A stretch of DNA of 64,000 bases from Cycas panzhihuaensis (taxonomy: Eukaryota > Cycadophyta), in assembly GCA_023213395.1 (NCBI GenBank), contig CM041465.1, forward strand, positions 148,745,741-148,809,740. Reading direction: 5' to 3'. The position numbers were made by a program, and so were the translations under genes. Under the pieces are notes generated by a model that had not been told where the DNA came from, ran no database searches, and saw only the letters and a program-made list of their open reading frames with translations. This document shows positions 42,307 to 54,488 of this stretch, piece by piece. Every line of letters begins with the position of its first letter. The first letter of the stretch is position 1.

Positions 42307-42318
42307 GCTCTGATACCA
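42307..42318 (-). promoter_or_regulatory. Gypsy-2 primer-binding site
   Basis: gctctgatacca, the exact complement of TGGTATCAGAGC, two bases from the 5' LTR. Confidence 0.92.
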
Positions 42319-42320
42319 CT

Positions 42321-42930
42321 TGTAGCGAGTCCTTTACCCAATTGGACAGAAAATAGAGCAGAGTAGGGCGAATACAGAGACATAGAACAATAATAGAGAA
42401 AAAGTCCACAAATGCTAAACCCAAATAGATCGAATTCACAAATGGCAAACACCTTTTGATCCAAAAGTATATCTTCAATTATAGGTTAAATACAAAAATA
42501 CGATACAAAAATGCACAAAATATAAGTAGAGTTCCAACAGTACTGTCTTGCTGCCACAATCGCCAAACCCTTGAGGGGGATCCTCCCAGAAATTGCAGCC
42601 CTAAGGCCGAAAATCTGCACTTGCCTTGAGGCCGAAAATGAAGAGAAGAGAGCTTCACGAATGGATAATTTCGAATGATCTCAAAGTCCCTATATATAGG
42701 CGCATAAACTGGGACAAAATGAAGTCGGCCGAGGCGGGGAGGAGTCGCCCAACATAATCATGAGAAGTCGGCTCTGACTTCTCAAAAGTTGTGAGCTATC
42801 TTTAAATGGTCATAACTTTTGATAGGGATGTCGGAATTGACTTTCGTCTGAACCGTTGGAATCGTCGTTCAGAGGCCTATCATTTGAATGCTTATATGCT
42901 ATAACTTTGACCATATTTTGGAGTGCTACA
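42321..42930 (-). repeat. Gypsy-2 5' LTR
   Basis: 610 bp, tgtagcg ... gctaca. A palindromic TATA region CCTATATATAGG lies at 42689-42700. The neighbouring sequence to the right (from 42931) is a different Gypsy RT in plus orientation. Confidence 0.9.
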
Positions 42931-43700
42931 TTTAGTCTCGGTAGTGCAGTTTAAGAGGATGGTATGGAAGCCTTCCATTACAAGTTATGCTATATATGTG
43001 AGTGAAATAGAAGACATGTCAAACAAGCTAGGTATGCCTAATTTACATGAAGTAAATTCTTTACTTGAAACATATTTTGTTGTATTCCCTAATCTCTTAC
43101 CATGTGGTTTACTTGTTCACAAGGATGTAGACGAAATTATCTCAGAGGAGGGATCAAGGCAATCATATTAAGTTCCTTACCAATTGAGTCATAAAGCGAG
43201 AAGCCATCAAGAAGCAAATAAATGAATTGTTGGAGAAGGGATTCGTGCGACCTTTCAAATATTTTTTTGGAGCTCCAGTGTTATTAGTGAGAAAGAAATA
43301 TGGCACTATGTGAATGTGCGTTAATTGTAAAATCTTGAATAAAATTGCCATAAAAGATATATATCATCTTCCAATGATAGATGATTTATTAGATTGTATG
43401 GAAGAAAGTACTATGTTCTCAAAGATTGATTTGAGAAGTTGATATCATCAGGTAAGAATACATTATGTTGATGTACAAAAAACTATTTTTATTGCTCGTA
43501 GGTATTATTGATATCTTGTAATGCCTTTTTTTTTAACTAGTGTTCCTGCTTCTTTCTAATATTGATGAATAACATATTCAAATCCTATTTGGGTAAATTT
43601 ATGGTAGTGTTACTTGATTAGATGATGATCTTTAGTGAGACCAACGAAGAATTTATTAATCATTTGAAAATAGTGTTGAAAAGATTAAGGAAGAAAAAAA
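42931..43700 (+). pseudogene. Gypsy-5 RT fragment
   Basis: Plus-strand RT of another Gypsy. It reads VDEIISEEGSRQ, then KKQINELLEKGFVRPF, FFGAPVLLVRKKYG, IYHLPMIDDLLDCMEES, FSKIDLRS, YHQVRIHYVDV and, after shifts, VVLLD (where FFDD is expected), SETNEEFINHLKIVLKRL. It ends in an A-rich run at about 43688-43705. A possible continuation of the same RT lies at 57345-57640, beyond the Copia insertions. Confidence 0.75.
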
Positions 43701-43705
43701 AAAAA

Positions 43706-44560
43706 AAAAAGTTATGGAAAATTATCTGTAATTGAATTGTGACTATAGATGATAAAGATAGTGAAGAAAGTGGACACCAGTATAAAAGATAGGTTAGGGG
43801 CTGAAATTTGGGCTTTTAGCCCCATTTTGACAGTCTTTAGTCATGATTTATCCCAATGTAATAGGGTGGAATGCAAGTGCAAATGGAGAAGGCTCTATAT
43901 AAGCATTTATTGGCATAATAGATAACATACTCATTTGAATCTTATTTCTAGGAGAGCATCGTTCATATCGTTATATCATATGCATTTTTATAGCTACCCA
44001 TTGTCCGAGAAGAGACATATTATACTAAACAGGTAGAGTTGCAAAAGGTGTGGGTGATAAAAGATAAATTCTCACAAATGTGAGGCAAATTGCAACCTAT
44101 GGTCAACCTAGTTAATGAGTGCCACTTTTTCAAAAACCATATTCTCAAGCTATATTCACATACAAATAACATTAGAGATACTTGAGAACTATCAAATATC
44201 AAAGGATGAAAGCAATAAAATATTAATAACAACTCCAAATTGCATTAAGAAGAAGACGCCTTAAAACAATAGTAAATATGGTAATACACAAATGAATGAA
44301 ATAATACAAATATGATAACTTCACAATACAATGAAATAGAATCTAATAACGTATAATAGAATGTCTTCTATGATTCTTATCCCTTTTTGAGTCAAAAGAG
44401 CCTACAAAAATATCACTTCCTCTTGAAGAAGTGAAAAGAAGAAAAGAGTTGCAGATGGCAAAGTTGGAGAGGGAGAGCCTTGGTAATACACTAATTTTAT
44501 GGTCCTAGACATCATATAATATTTGAAGTAGTGATCTAAGAGACCTATAGAAGAGGTAAT
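43706..44560. other. Unrecognised spacer, part LTR-like
   Basis: No coding remnant was recognised. A TATA-like ctctatataagc near 43893-43904 follows a short inverted repeat built on ggggctgaaatttgggc...agccc (about 43798-43824), which gives an LTR-like look, but no copy or PBS was found. The remainder is AT-rich. Confidence 0.35.
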
Positions 44561-44767
44561 TATTGAAGTATTAATGTTTTATTTTATTTTAAGGGGTTCT
44601 GAGTAAAATAAGGGTTATGTGTTGTAACCCCTCTTTGTATCTATCTGACACATGGGCTACATGCATTGGCCCATACTTGTAACTTTATTGTATATATTGA
44701 GAGATTCTCTCTTCCCTATAATCAAGGAAGGACATTTTTCCTTTTCACATGTTCTCTTATTTTAACA
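44561..44767 (+). repeat. Copia-4 5' LTR
   Basis: 207 bp, aligned end to end with 56526-56727 and ending tttaaca. It contains tgtatatattgagag as TATA region (about 44690-44704). It is about 10 percent or more diverged from its partner by eye. Confidence 0.85.
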
Positions 44768-44779
44768 TGGTATCGGAGC
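44768..44779 (+). promoter_or_regulatory. Copia-4 primer-binding site
   Basis: TGGTATCGGAGC, matching the initiator-Met tRNA PBS at 11 of 12 positions, with no spacer after the LTR. Confidence 0.85.
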
Positions 44780-45449
44780 AGGTCAATCTGTGGAGGGAAT
44801 CACTATAGGGTTAAAGTTTTTGAAGACAAAATCAGAAGAAATAAAAGGGAACAAAGACCAAGTGTTTTTTGAATAAGCAGATGGGTTAAATCACAATACG
44901 AAATTGTATGGAAATCACAATGTAGAATCGTACGAACCTTTTTTTAAAATGCTCCGTTTGCAACAGAATTTTACTAGTAGGGGCGCCTCAATACGAGGAG
45001 TAATTTCTTTTGAAGGATCATTCTAAAAATCCTCTTAAATCCATGAAAAATCAAGGATTTATAGTGGTGTGGGTTTGGAGTTTCTCTTGCAGATTTTTGC
45101 CATATTCCTTCATCTCAGTGAGTGAAGCTTATCTTAAAATCTTCATCTTGACATAAGCTTTCATTTGAATCCATTTTTGCAATTTTTCATTAAGTATTTT
45201 GCAAAATTCAAGTAAAAAACACTTACAAACCTAGGCAAACGTACAATTTTTGAGGCCCTTTTCAGCCATTCTAGAAATTAGATCAACATAAAAATTATAG
45301 ATCTAGAAAGAGCATTTACAAGTCTATAGATTAGGAGAGTTTCATAAAATTTTGTACACTTGTACTTTTTTCTATACATTCGTATGGTCAGGGACTGTTT
45401 CGTCTGCCTTAGCATTTTATTCTGTCCCACTGTGTTGAAATAAACAATT

Positions 45450-46323
45450 ATGGCCTTAATCTACACACTCAATGATTTTGATAAGCTGACAGGGCAAAAT
45501 TATAATGCATGGAAACTCAGAATGGAGGGTGTCCTTGTAGCCAAACAGATATGTACATGCTACCATTATGTTGGCAAACAGATATGTACATGCTACCATT
45601 GTGTTGTCAGTAGGAGAATCTCTCCCAACACACATTGTTGAAGCCTGGAATAAGTTAGAAGCCCTATATGGTCAAAAAAATGAAGCCTGAATCACCTCCC
45701 TTAGAGAATAGTTGTATCAAATTCATTTGAGAGAAGGACAATTGGTTCAAAGTTTTATCACTAAAATAGTTAAAAGCCGAACATAGTCTTGTGTCTGTCA
45801 GATATCCAATACAGAAATTGTTTGATTAGTCCTCAACAAGTTATTGAAATCCTTTGATAATCTTGTCAATACTCTTGCTATAGGAGACCAGGCTACTAAT
45901 ATGTCGTTTCATACCTTGTGTGGACACTTATTACAAGAAGAACAGAGAATAAAAGGATATGAAGAGGAGATGAACATTGAAGAAGCATTTCTTCCAAGGT
46001 TGCGGTTAGATGGTACAGGATGATCTAGGAGCACCTCAAGAGGAAGAGGAAGAATTATGAGGGGAAGGTTCAATGAGACATGAGGAGGCCAGTCCACATC
46101 AATAGAAAGATTTAATGAAGCACGAGGCATGTACACTTCAACTGAATCTAGACCTTGTTATCATTGTGGCAGGAGAGGACATCTTCCTAGTAATTGTAGG
46201 CAGTATGATCCTCCAACCTATTACCATTGTGGAAGACACAAACACTTTGTCAATAATTGTCCACAAAGAAGTGCCGAAATCTACAAAGGAAAGAGAGAAG
46301 AAGGAAATTATAGTAGTGAATAA
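45450..46323 (+). pseudogene. Copia-4 gag
   Basis: The ATG at 45450 starts MALIYTLNDFDKLTGQNYNA and WKLRMEGVL, the Copia Gag N-terminus. It is followed by an in-frame 33-bp duplication (45542-45574 and 45575-45607, unit KQICTCYH...). Later parts are shifted or stopped. The C-terminal frame has one good CCHC knuckle (CYHCGRRGHLPSNC, about 46156-46197) and a second in which the first Cys is Tyr (YYHCGRHKHFVNNC). Non-functional. Confidence 0.8.
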
Positions 46324-46616
46324 TGCAAGGAAGAAGAAGAAATTGCTTTCATCACTGCATTGGCTTCATCTACTTGAAACAATGATGATTGGTTCATAGA
46401 CTTAGGAGCTTCAAATCATATGCCAGTAAGAAAGGATTGGTTTGAGACTCTTCAACCATACAACTACAACAAAACAATAGAACTTGGTGACAATTTTCTT
46501 TTACAAATTAAAAACAAAGGAACAATTGCTGTAAAAGTTAATGATAAAATAAAAAAAATTGGCAATGTGTTGTTTGTTCCTAGTTTAAAGAAAAACCTAT
46601 TCTTTATATCATAATT
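46324..46616 (+). pseudogene. Copia-4 protease
   Basis: The active-site block reads DDWFIDLGASNHMPVRKDW. The canonical DSGA is DLGA. It is followed by IELGDNFLLQIKNKGTIAV and NVLFVPSLKKNLFFIS (46420-46614), the end of the Copia protease. The frame stops at TAA. Confidence 0.75.
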
Positions 46617-47330
46617 GAGGAAAAAGAAGCTTCAAACTATTTTTTATGAGAATGGAAAATGTTTCATATGTGATATGAAATAATCTGAAATTGTAATTGT
46701 AAAAGGAGTGGAGATTGACAATCTCTATAAATTAATTTCTACTTCTATCCCATGTTCTCTTGTACAAGCTTTTGTTGCTGACAATTCTCATAATGAAATT
46801 TGGCATTTTAGATACGAATACATTGCAAATAGAAGATTAGAAGTGTTAAAGAAATTAATATGGTAGAAGGATTACCTAATATGGTGCTTCACTTATCTAT
46901 TTGCAAAGTTGTATGCTAAGAAAACAACATAAAGCTCAATTTCAATAAAGCATATGGAGAACAAGAGAAAGACTTGAATTAATTCACTCAAACTTGTGTG
47001 GGCCAATCACGCCAAACTCCATTAATGGTGCTAGGTACTTTCTCATATTTATTGATGACTTCTCTAGAAAAATATGGGTATACTCCATCTTCAACAAATC
47101 AGAAGAATTAGATGTATTTAAAGAATTTAAAACATAAGCAAAGTTAGAAAGTGGTTACAAAATTAAAACTCTCAGAACCAATGGAGGAGGAGAGTACATC
47201 TCAAATAACTTCTATCATTTCTGCAAATTAAATGGAATCTAAAGACAACTCGCTACTCCATAGACCCCCTAGTCAAATGGGGTAGCAGAGAGAATGAACA
47301 AAACAATAATGGAGATGGCTTGGTGCATGC
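46617..47330 (+). pseudogene. Copia-4 integrase, N-terminal part
   Basis: Degenerate GAG-pre-integrase, then the core: HSNLCGPITPNSINGARYF and FIDDFSRKIWVY. LRTNGGGEYIS follows, and later NGVAERMNKTIMEMA. The first two catalytic Asp positions are Asn (HSN for HxD, RTN for RTD). The third, Glu in AER, remains. The frame is cut after EMAWCML by Copia-3 at the target catgc. Confidence 0.78.
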
Positions 47331-47867
47331 TGTCAAACTTTTATGTTTAAATGTTAAGTGATATACTTTATGATGTTTTATGAATGTACTTTATGTTAGT
47401 GTGACTTATCACTTAATGTGATAAAGTACACACCCAAATTCTATCTAGTTGCACAACGTTGTAACTTGAAGGTTAATGTACCCTCATGCACTTGTGCTCA
47501 CTAGAGAGCTTAAGGAGACACTTGTCCCACATGCAACCAGCATGCTTGCATGTTTGACATTCGTCAAACACGCAGTGCTCCTAAGTCTCTATATATTGAT
47601 ACCATATCTCATGTATCTCATATGAGTGATTGTTGTATTGTTATGTTGTTAGTCTTATCAATCCAAGTATTCTTATCAATTTGGAGTTGGATAAATTCTT
47701 TCTCCTCTATATTTGTGTCCTTATGCTTGTGATCATTGTGCTTATGCTTGCTCATGTGTTTATCTCTATGCTTGCTTAGTTAGATGTTAATCATCTTCAT
47801 TCTTATAGCAAACTTTCCTCTCTTTTAAATCTTAAGGGCCATAGGCTTAGTGCCACCATTCTTAACA
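47331..47867 (+). repeat. Copia-3 5' LTR
   Basis: 537 bp, starting TGTCAAAC and ending CTTAACA. The promoter palindrome at 47547-47574 has TGCATGTTTGACA and CGTCAAACACGCA arms with two mismatches. TATA region at 47590-47597. A changed PBS, TGGTATCATAGC, lies at 47870-47881. Confidence 0.92.
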
Positions 47868-49764
47868 TTTGGTATCATAGCTTTGTGAGAGGAGATTTTA
47901 TGCTGTTTTTTCTAGTTTGTAAAAGGGTTCCAAACTCTTAGTGACGACTTTCACCCTTTGAAGGCGATTCAAGGCTAAGTTTGGTTTATTTTCGCAAATT
48001 TTCACCATTTATTGGATATTTGCAAGTTGGATTTAGAAATTTTATTTTCTAAAATTTTTTCTTAAGCTTGCATTTATTAAGTGCAGCTAAAAAATATTAC
48101 AAAAATCAATGTTTTCTTTAATTTTTCGCAAATAAAAAGTTATTTTTGCAGGTTTATTGGCAGATCACTGAAGAATTTTCATTTGTTGGTTGAAAACCAA
48201 TCCAAACTCTACTCATATCTACTTGCACTTCACATGCAAAAAGATAACTCTATGTTGGGCAGATTTTTTCATACTAGGCAAATTTCTTGAAAGTGAAAAT
48301 CACTATTTTTTGTGAAAATCTTTTTGCTGACTTGTTCTGGTGTTTACTGTAGGTAGTGCAGACCTGAGGAGAAGACATCTAGTGCATCTGATCATGTTTT
48401 AAATCCTCATCCAATACATGGTAGCCATATGACAGTTTATGGCTGTGCACGCCTTCTAAACTCTGCGAAGCTTTGTTCTCACTCAATAGTAAGTCTCAAC
48501 TTGTGAAAATTCATAGACAACTTTGTACCAACCCTACGACCCTTCATCTAAGATCTAGCGTCGAGCCGATCAACGATTACGAAGATCTAAGCCATCGAAC
48601 CTTCCTTTGTTGCGTCGCCATTGCCGATTCGATTTCGGTCGAAAGTTTGATCTTTTAACATTACCTTTTTGACTTTATCTTATATCAATTGGTATATACT
48701 GAAGAATATTCCCTTTTTAATAAAGGGTTCTTTCTATGGTTTTAATTTTTCAAGTGATTTTTATTACATTTAATCACTTTATTAAGCATTTTCAACCTTA
48801 TTTTTAATTTTTGAGTTCATTAAACATATTAAAAAGATTTGCAAATGTGTTTTTGTTACTCAAATCAAGTGATTTTTAGGGAATTTTTGTATCAATCATG
48901 ATAAATTCACATTGTGAATGATTTTATAAGGCTGCCTGCGAGGTCACCTTGATGCCCTAGTCATAAAAAATGGCACAAAAGTATCATTTTTTTAATAAAA
49001 AACATATATTTTTGAGGTTGGTTAGGACTATTTAAAGTCCTAACACTTTGTTGATGATTGTTTACTTGGTGCATCTCATTAAATCTTCTTTAAGTGGTCG
49101 TTTATTTGCACTTAAAATGAAACCACTAAAGGTTCTACATTGAAGTAAACAATTTTTCATTGGACACTTTAGCATCTTTTGGATATTTTTAAGTGCTTTT
49201 GCAAACACTTTATGTGTTAAGTTTCATGTACTTAAAATAATTTTTTTTGAAGCTATTTTTCATTGGGATTTGATCAAGAATTGTAAGCAATAACACTATA
49301 CACTTAAGCAAATTTATCTAAGTTAATTTAAACCTTTAAAATTTGCTTTAAAATTTTGTGGGAGAGGCTCAAAAAAGGTTAAAACCTTCTCTATAATATC
49401 AAGTTTGGTGCATTCCCTAGGGGACCAACCGACCGTATGATCATTGTACAGCAATTGAGATTTTTTTAGAGAAAAGGAGGTTCAAAAAAGGTGTTATTGG
49501 GGTTGAGAATCCTAAGAAAAACACGGTACGTTCATGCAAATCAACCCTACCTAGCCTTGTCCTAGATTTGACTTGGCTAACTGTTGGATCCATCTATAAA
49601 GGACCAACTCTTAGCCTAGTCCTTCATTCCTCATCTCTCTCTTTAGTTGTTAGATCTTCTTAGAAGATTAAGGTTGTTAATTAGAAGGTGCAACTTAAGC
49701 GACAAAAATTTTGAGTCGCTAAGGCATTTACTAGTTTCAAGACCTTTTAATCAACTTTAACATT
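47868..49764 (+). other. Copia-3 PBS and leader
   Basis: PBS TGGTATCATAGC (47870-47881, 11 of 12 matches) and 1.9 kb of AT-rich leader. About 49340-49764 matches the end of the Copia-1 leader, including the phrase ttccctaggggaccaacc. No coding frame is claimed. Confidence 0.7.
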
Positions 49765-50600
49765 ATGGCTGCGATCAATATGTTTAATGCATGTACCATT
49801 AAACTGAATGGATAGGATAACTATCAGGAATGGAAGACACAAACACAAAATCTATTGATAATGAATGAATTTTAGGCATTTGTTTTTGGGAAAAATACCA
49901 AACCTATACCTATTGAAAACCCACATGATAGTAGTGTACTTATTTATCCTGATCATGTTTTAGTTGCTGATTAGGAGGTTAATGATGAGATTGCCTTAGC
50001 GTTTCTTCACATGATTGTTGATGTGAATGTAGACCAAAACATTGCATGTGCTCATACGTCAAAAGAAGCTTAGGATATTTTGGATTCATTGTATGAAAGG
50101 TGAGATGAAGCTTACATCATCATGAAATTATATTCTTTGAAATTTGTAAAGTCCATGTCAGTATTTTTATCTGTTATCAAAGAAATTTGTAATGAGTTAA
50201 ATACTCTTGGTAAACTGGCTTCGAGGGATGAACTTGTAACTTCCACATTGCATGCTTTGCCAAAGGAGTACAATGGATTTATTTAATCAATCACAAGGAA
50301 TGACACATTGGTTACAATGACTTTCAATCAACTTAATAGTCTGTTACTTCAAGGAGAGCAAATTTACTTGCCACAAGATGAACCATCAACTTAAGGTGCA
50401 TTCATGGCCAAATTTAAGGCCAAACAAAATCCCAAATAATAACTTCAAAAACAGTTTGAACATCAAAAGCTAATGTCATATGTCATTATTGTGGCAAGGT
50501 GGGCCACATAGCACCTGAATGTAGAAAGAAACAATGAGACTTGCAGCAACAATAGCAGTTCCAACAACCACGTCAACAACACCGACAATAGTAGCCTCGT
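49765..50600 (+). pseudogene. Copia-3 gag
   Basis: The ATG at 49765 begins MAAINMFNACTIKLNG, then runs with stops through DNYQEW, NDEIALAFLHMIVDVNVDQN, VIKEICNELNTL, LPKEYNGFI and SLLLQGEQIYLP. In another frame a complete CCHC knuckle follows at 50481-50522 (CHYCGKVGHIAPEC). It parallels Copia-1 closely. Several stops are TAG at Trp or Gln positions. Confidence 0.83.
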
Positions 50601-51171
50601 CTGCAACAGTATTAGTAGCAACAATAACAACCCCTTAGACCAAATTGAGGTGCATTTGCAGGAGGCCAAAGAGGAAGGGGGCACTTTAGAGGTGGCAACC
50701 AACGCCATTCGAATGAATTTGCAGATGAAGATAAAATGTTTTGTGCTTATCATAACTCTGAAACTGATAACACTTGGATAATTGATTCAGGGACATCTCG
50801 GCATATGGCAGGCAATAATGAATTATTTTATAACATCTAAGAAGGAAGAGAGCAATCAATTACATTTGGTAACAATGAATCTATTCACATTTTTGGTATA
50901 GGCAAAATTGCCTCATATCATTCACCAAACAACCCTACTTCCACATTTCCCACTGGAGATGCCTACTTAATATGTTCAATGGAGAAAAGGCTCATGTTTT
51001 AGTCAATTGGACAAACAATAGATAAATATTTTATTTAAAGGTGGGAAATGTACAATTAGTGACAGAAATAATCAACTGGTAGCCATTGGTTATGAGGACC
51101 ATGGTCTTTATAAACTGGATGCATCAAATATTACACTTGATATAACACCTGCTTATTTTGTCATTCAATCT
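50601..51171 (+). pseudogene. Copia-3 protease region
   Basis: The active site reads NTWIIDSGTSRHMAGNNELF (DSGT at about 50776-50790), better kept than in Copia-1. It continues as ITFGNNESIHIFGIGKIASY and, after stops, SQLDKQ and KCTISDRNNQLVAIGYEDHG. The GAG-pre-integrase begins near 51100. Confidence 0.78.
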
Positions 51172-52290
51172 ATGTCAAAAGATCAACTTTGGCATAACAG
51201 ACTAGGTCATTTAAGCCTAGAAAATATCAAGATGATGTTTAATGAAAACGTGTTGTATGGGCTTCAAAAGATAACTGCATCAATGTGTCTTTGTGAAGCA
51301 TGTATTATGGAGACTCAACATAGAAAGCCTTTTCCTAAAGGCAACTCATGGCGTGCATCGCAACCTTTACAGCTAGTTCATGCAGATTTATGTGGACCCA
51401 TGTCCAAGACATCTCTTGGAGGAGCTTTGTATTATATTGCCTTTATTGATGATTTTTCACACAAAATTTGGGTATACTTCATTAAGCAAAAATTAGAGAC
51501 ATTTGAAAATTTTAAGGAATTCAAACTTGAGGTGGAAAATGAATCTGGATTGTCAATCAAAATATTGAGATTTGATAATGGAGGCAAGGAAATTCAATCA
51601 ATTCTACAAGGCTCATGGAATTAGAAAACAACTCACTGCTCCTCATACATCTCAGTAGAATGGAGTTTCTGAGTGGATGAATAGGACTTTGTTTGATAAA
51701 ACCAAAGCAATGATGCATGCAAAAGGGCTATCTTATTCCTATTGAGTAGAAGCATTCCATACAACAACCTATGTGGCAAATAGGAGCCCAACTACAACAG
51801 TCACCGACATCACACTAGAGGAGGCTTGATTTGATAGAAAGCCAACTGTTAGCCATTTGAGTACTTTTGGGTGTACTGCTTATATGTACATTCTCCATCA
51901 ACAAAGAACCAAGTTGGATAAGAATAGTCTTAAATGTATTTTTGTTGGTTATGCTATTCACAACAAAGCATATAGGATATATGACCCCAATGCCAAGAAA
52001 ATACATCTTTCTAGAGATGTAATCTTTGTTGAAGATCATGAGGAGTTGGAATTTGCATCCATCCAATCTCATATTGAAAAAGGCAAACAGATTGTTGAGG
52101 ACTTCCTTCCCTCACAATCTTTTACACCATGTATATCTTATACTCATGTCGCTTCTACTTCTGCTCCATCCACTTCAAATTCAGCTCCACTTGATTATGG
52201 CACTTCTTCTGTTGATCAACCATTACAGTCAGAGGATATTGAGGTTGAAGTTACATCTATAAAGAAACTGCCTAAATGGTACACACAGAC
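51172..52290 (+). pseudogene. Copia-3 integrase
   Basis: The open stretch 51172-51624 has LWHNRLGHLSLENIKMMF, CLCEACIMETQHRKPF, HADLCGPMSKTSLGGALY and LRFDNGGKE. After a shift come NGVSEWMNRTL, the [17 protein letters not shown] block, and in 51857-52306 [19 protein letters not shown] followed by a Ser/Thr/Pro-rich linker. The three catalytic acids can be located (HAD, RFD, SE). The frame is broken between the second and third. Confidence 0.82.
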
Positions 52291-52299
52291 AGTACATGA

Positions 52300-53124
52300 C
52301 AGTTAGATTATAGAAGGAAAACGTCTATCAAAGATGAGGCAGCAAATAAACTATGCACTTATGGCTGAAGTGATTTGTGTTGATGAGCCATCCACTTTTG
52401 AGGAGGCATATAAAAGTGAAAAGTGGAAAGCTTCCATGGATGATGAAATCCATTCTATTGAAAAGAATGGAACATGGGATATGGCAGAATTGCTTAAAAC
52501 AAACAGGCAATCAAGTGTGAATGGGTTTATAAAACCAAATTCCACTCTAATGGTTCAATCGAGTGACATGGGCCTCAACTTGTTGCAAAGGGTTTTAAAC
52601 AAAAGAAGGCATTGATTATGAGGAGATCTTTGCACCAATGGCGAACATGAATACCATCAAACTCATATTGGCCTTAGTTGCTCAATGTAAGCGGCCAATT
52701 TATTAGATGGACGTGAAGAGCACATTTTTCCTTGGCGATCTTCAAGAGGAGGTATATTTGGAGCAACCTCCTAGACACATTGAACAAGGCAAAGAACATT
52801 TGGCCTGTCGCCTCAAGAAGGCATTGTATAGTTTAAAACAGGCTCTAAGAGCATGGTACTCTAAAATCGATGATTTTTTTTTTGAGACATGGATATCATC
52901 GATCCACACTGGATCCTAACTTGTATATAAAAGTTAGGGAGAACCGTGTAGTCTTTGTTGTTTTGTATGCTGATGACTTAGTGATCATAGGAAATGATAT
53001 TAAGATGATTCAAATTCTTCAAGATGATCTGAAGAGGAGTTTTGAGATGACTGATCTTAGATTCCTCCATTATTTTTTAGGTTTGAAAATATGGCAACAG
53101 CCAGGTCATATCTTCATTTCCTAA
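52300..53124 (+). pseudogene. Copia-3 reverse transcriptase
   Basis: Blocks in order: CVDEPSTFEEAYKSEKW, MDDEIHSIEKNGTWDMAEL, then shifted KGFKQK.GIDYEEIFAP, the open stretch 52707-52919 (MDVKSTFFLGDLQEEVYLEQ, KKALYSLKQALRAWYSKIDD), a run of T causing a shift, and 52870-53124 with LYADDLVIIGND. The catalytic YVDD reads YADD, a variant also found in active Copia enzymes. Confidence 0.82.
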
Positions 53125-53938
53125 GCAAAGTATTCTTGGGATATTTTGCAACGTTTTAGAATGGAGGACTGCAAACCAACGCCAAACCAACGCCTACACC
53201 TGTGGAGAATGGTACTAAGTTATCATTTGAAGAGGAAGTAGAACTAGCAAATCTTACATTATATCAGCAACTAGTGGGTAGCCTAATCTATCTTACCAAC
53301 ACTAGATTAGATATTTCATTTGCAGTTGGGATTTGTTCTAGATACATGTCTCAGCCTAATTCGAAACATTAGAATGTAGCAAAACGTATACTAAGATACA
53401 TCAAAGGCATATTGCAGCATGGCCTTTAATATACTTATAATGAGAACTTCATCTTGGAGGGGTTCTTGGATTCTGATTCGGCAGGTTGCCAAGATAGCTA
53501 CATATCGACCTCGAGATCTTGTTTTACCCTTAGATTATGAGTCATTTCGTGGAGTTGCAAGAAGCAACCTAATGTTACCTTGTCACCCACAGAAGCAAAA
53601 TATAAAGTTGCATTCATCACAACTTGTAAAGCTATTTGGTTAAGGCGAATTCTTAATGAACTTGGACTTGAGTAGGATCACCCCACCAGGTTACATTGTG
53701 ACAAGCTAGTGTGCTCAAGTTGACAAAGGCTTCAATTTTTTATGCAAGTACTAAGCACATTGAGGTTCATCACCATTTTATTAGGGAGCATGTTCAGAAC
53801 GATGAGATCAACCTTTTCTACAGGCCTATTGACCAACAGTTAGCAGATATCTTTACTAAGCCACTTGGAAGAGAGAAGTTTGAGAAATTCAGGGATGGTC
53901 TTGGTGTTCGACTTAACATTGTAAACATTAAGGGGGAG
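53125..53938 (+). pseudogene. Copia-3 RNase H and PPT
   Basis: RNase H blocks in alternating frames: YQQLVGSLIYLTNTRLDIS, AKRILRYIKGI, LSPTEAKYKVAFITTCKAIW, KHIEVHHHFIREHVQND and, in 53711-53944, INLFYRPIDQQLADIFTKPL. The PPT aagggggag (53930-53938) abuts the 3' LTR. Confidence 0.8.
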
Positions 53939-54483
53939 TGTTAAACCTTTATGTTTAAATGTTAAGTGATGTACTTTATAACGTTTTATTAATGTACTTT
54001 ATGTAACTTTATGTTAATGTGACTTATCACTCAATGTGATAAAGTACGCACCTACATTCTTTCTAGTTGCATAACGTTATAACTTGAGGGTTAATGTACC
54101 CTCATGCACTTGTGCTCACAAAAGAGTTCAAGGGAACACGTCCCACATGCCACTAGCATGTTTGCATATTTGACATTTGTCAAACATGCAACGCTTCTAA
54201 GTCTATATATATTGAGACCATATCTCATGTATCTCATATGAGTGAGTGTTGTATTGTTATGCTGCTAGTCTTATCAATCCAAGTATTCTTATTTATTTGG
54301 AGTTGGATCAATTCCTTCTCCTCCATGTTTGTGTCATTATGCTTGTGATCATTGTGCTTATGCTTGCTTATGTGTTTATCTCCATGCTTGTTTAGTTAGA
54401 TGTTAATCATCTTCATTCTTATAGTAGACTTTCTTCTCTTTTAAATCCTAAAGGCTAGAGGCTTAATGTCACCATTCTCAACA
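53939..54483 (+). repeat. Copia-3 3' LTR
   Basis: 545 bp, TGTTAAACC to CTCAACA. Palindrome at 54163-54190 with one mismatch. A short direct repeat of actttatgt near 53995-54013 accounts for most of the length difference from the 5' LTR. Confidence 0.92.
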
Positions 54484-54488
54484 CATGC

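Larger units (their letters stand above)
37685..42930 (-). mobile_element. Gypsy-2 chromovirus, minus strand, 3' LTR truncated
   Basis: Order on the minus strand: 5' LTR (42321-42930), PBS, gag, protease, RT, RNase H, integrase, chromodomain, PPT and a 107-bp stub of the 3' LTR (37685-37791). The stub differs from the 5' LTR at one base of 107. Pol is nearly readable, with only a few stops and shifts, so this is the best-preserved coding element in the window. Sequence left of the stub is unrelated to the LTR, so the end was lost by deletion or rearrangement after insertion. Confidence 0.9.
47331..54483 (+). mobile_element. Copia-3 LTR retrotransposon
   Basis: 7153 bp, same family and orientation as Copia-1. 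LTRs 47331-47867 and 53939-54483 are about 90 percent identical by eye, flanked by the perfect duplication catgc (47326-47330 and 54484-54488). Leader, gag, protease, integrase, RT and RNase H are all recognisable, each with stops. There is no internal duplication, so it shows the ancestral pol length of the family. Its LTR divergence makes it older than Copia-1. Confidence 0.93.

Noticed and set aside
42215-42478. Minus-strand ORFs in the Gypsy-2 5' LTR
   Set aside because: They lie across LTR, PBS and leader; the Gag start at 42185 is better supported by alignment with the rest of Gag.
47326-54488. Copia-3 and Copia-4 as a single large element
   Set aside because: Copia-3 has its own LTR pair, PBS, PPT and a perfect catgc duplication within the integrase of Copia-4; two different families.
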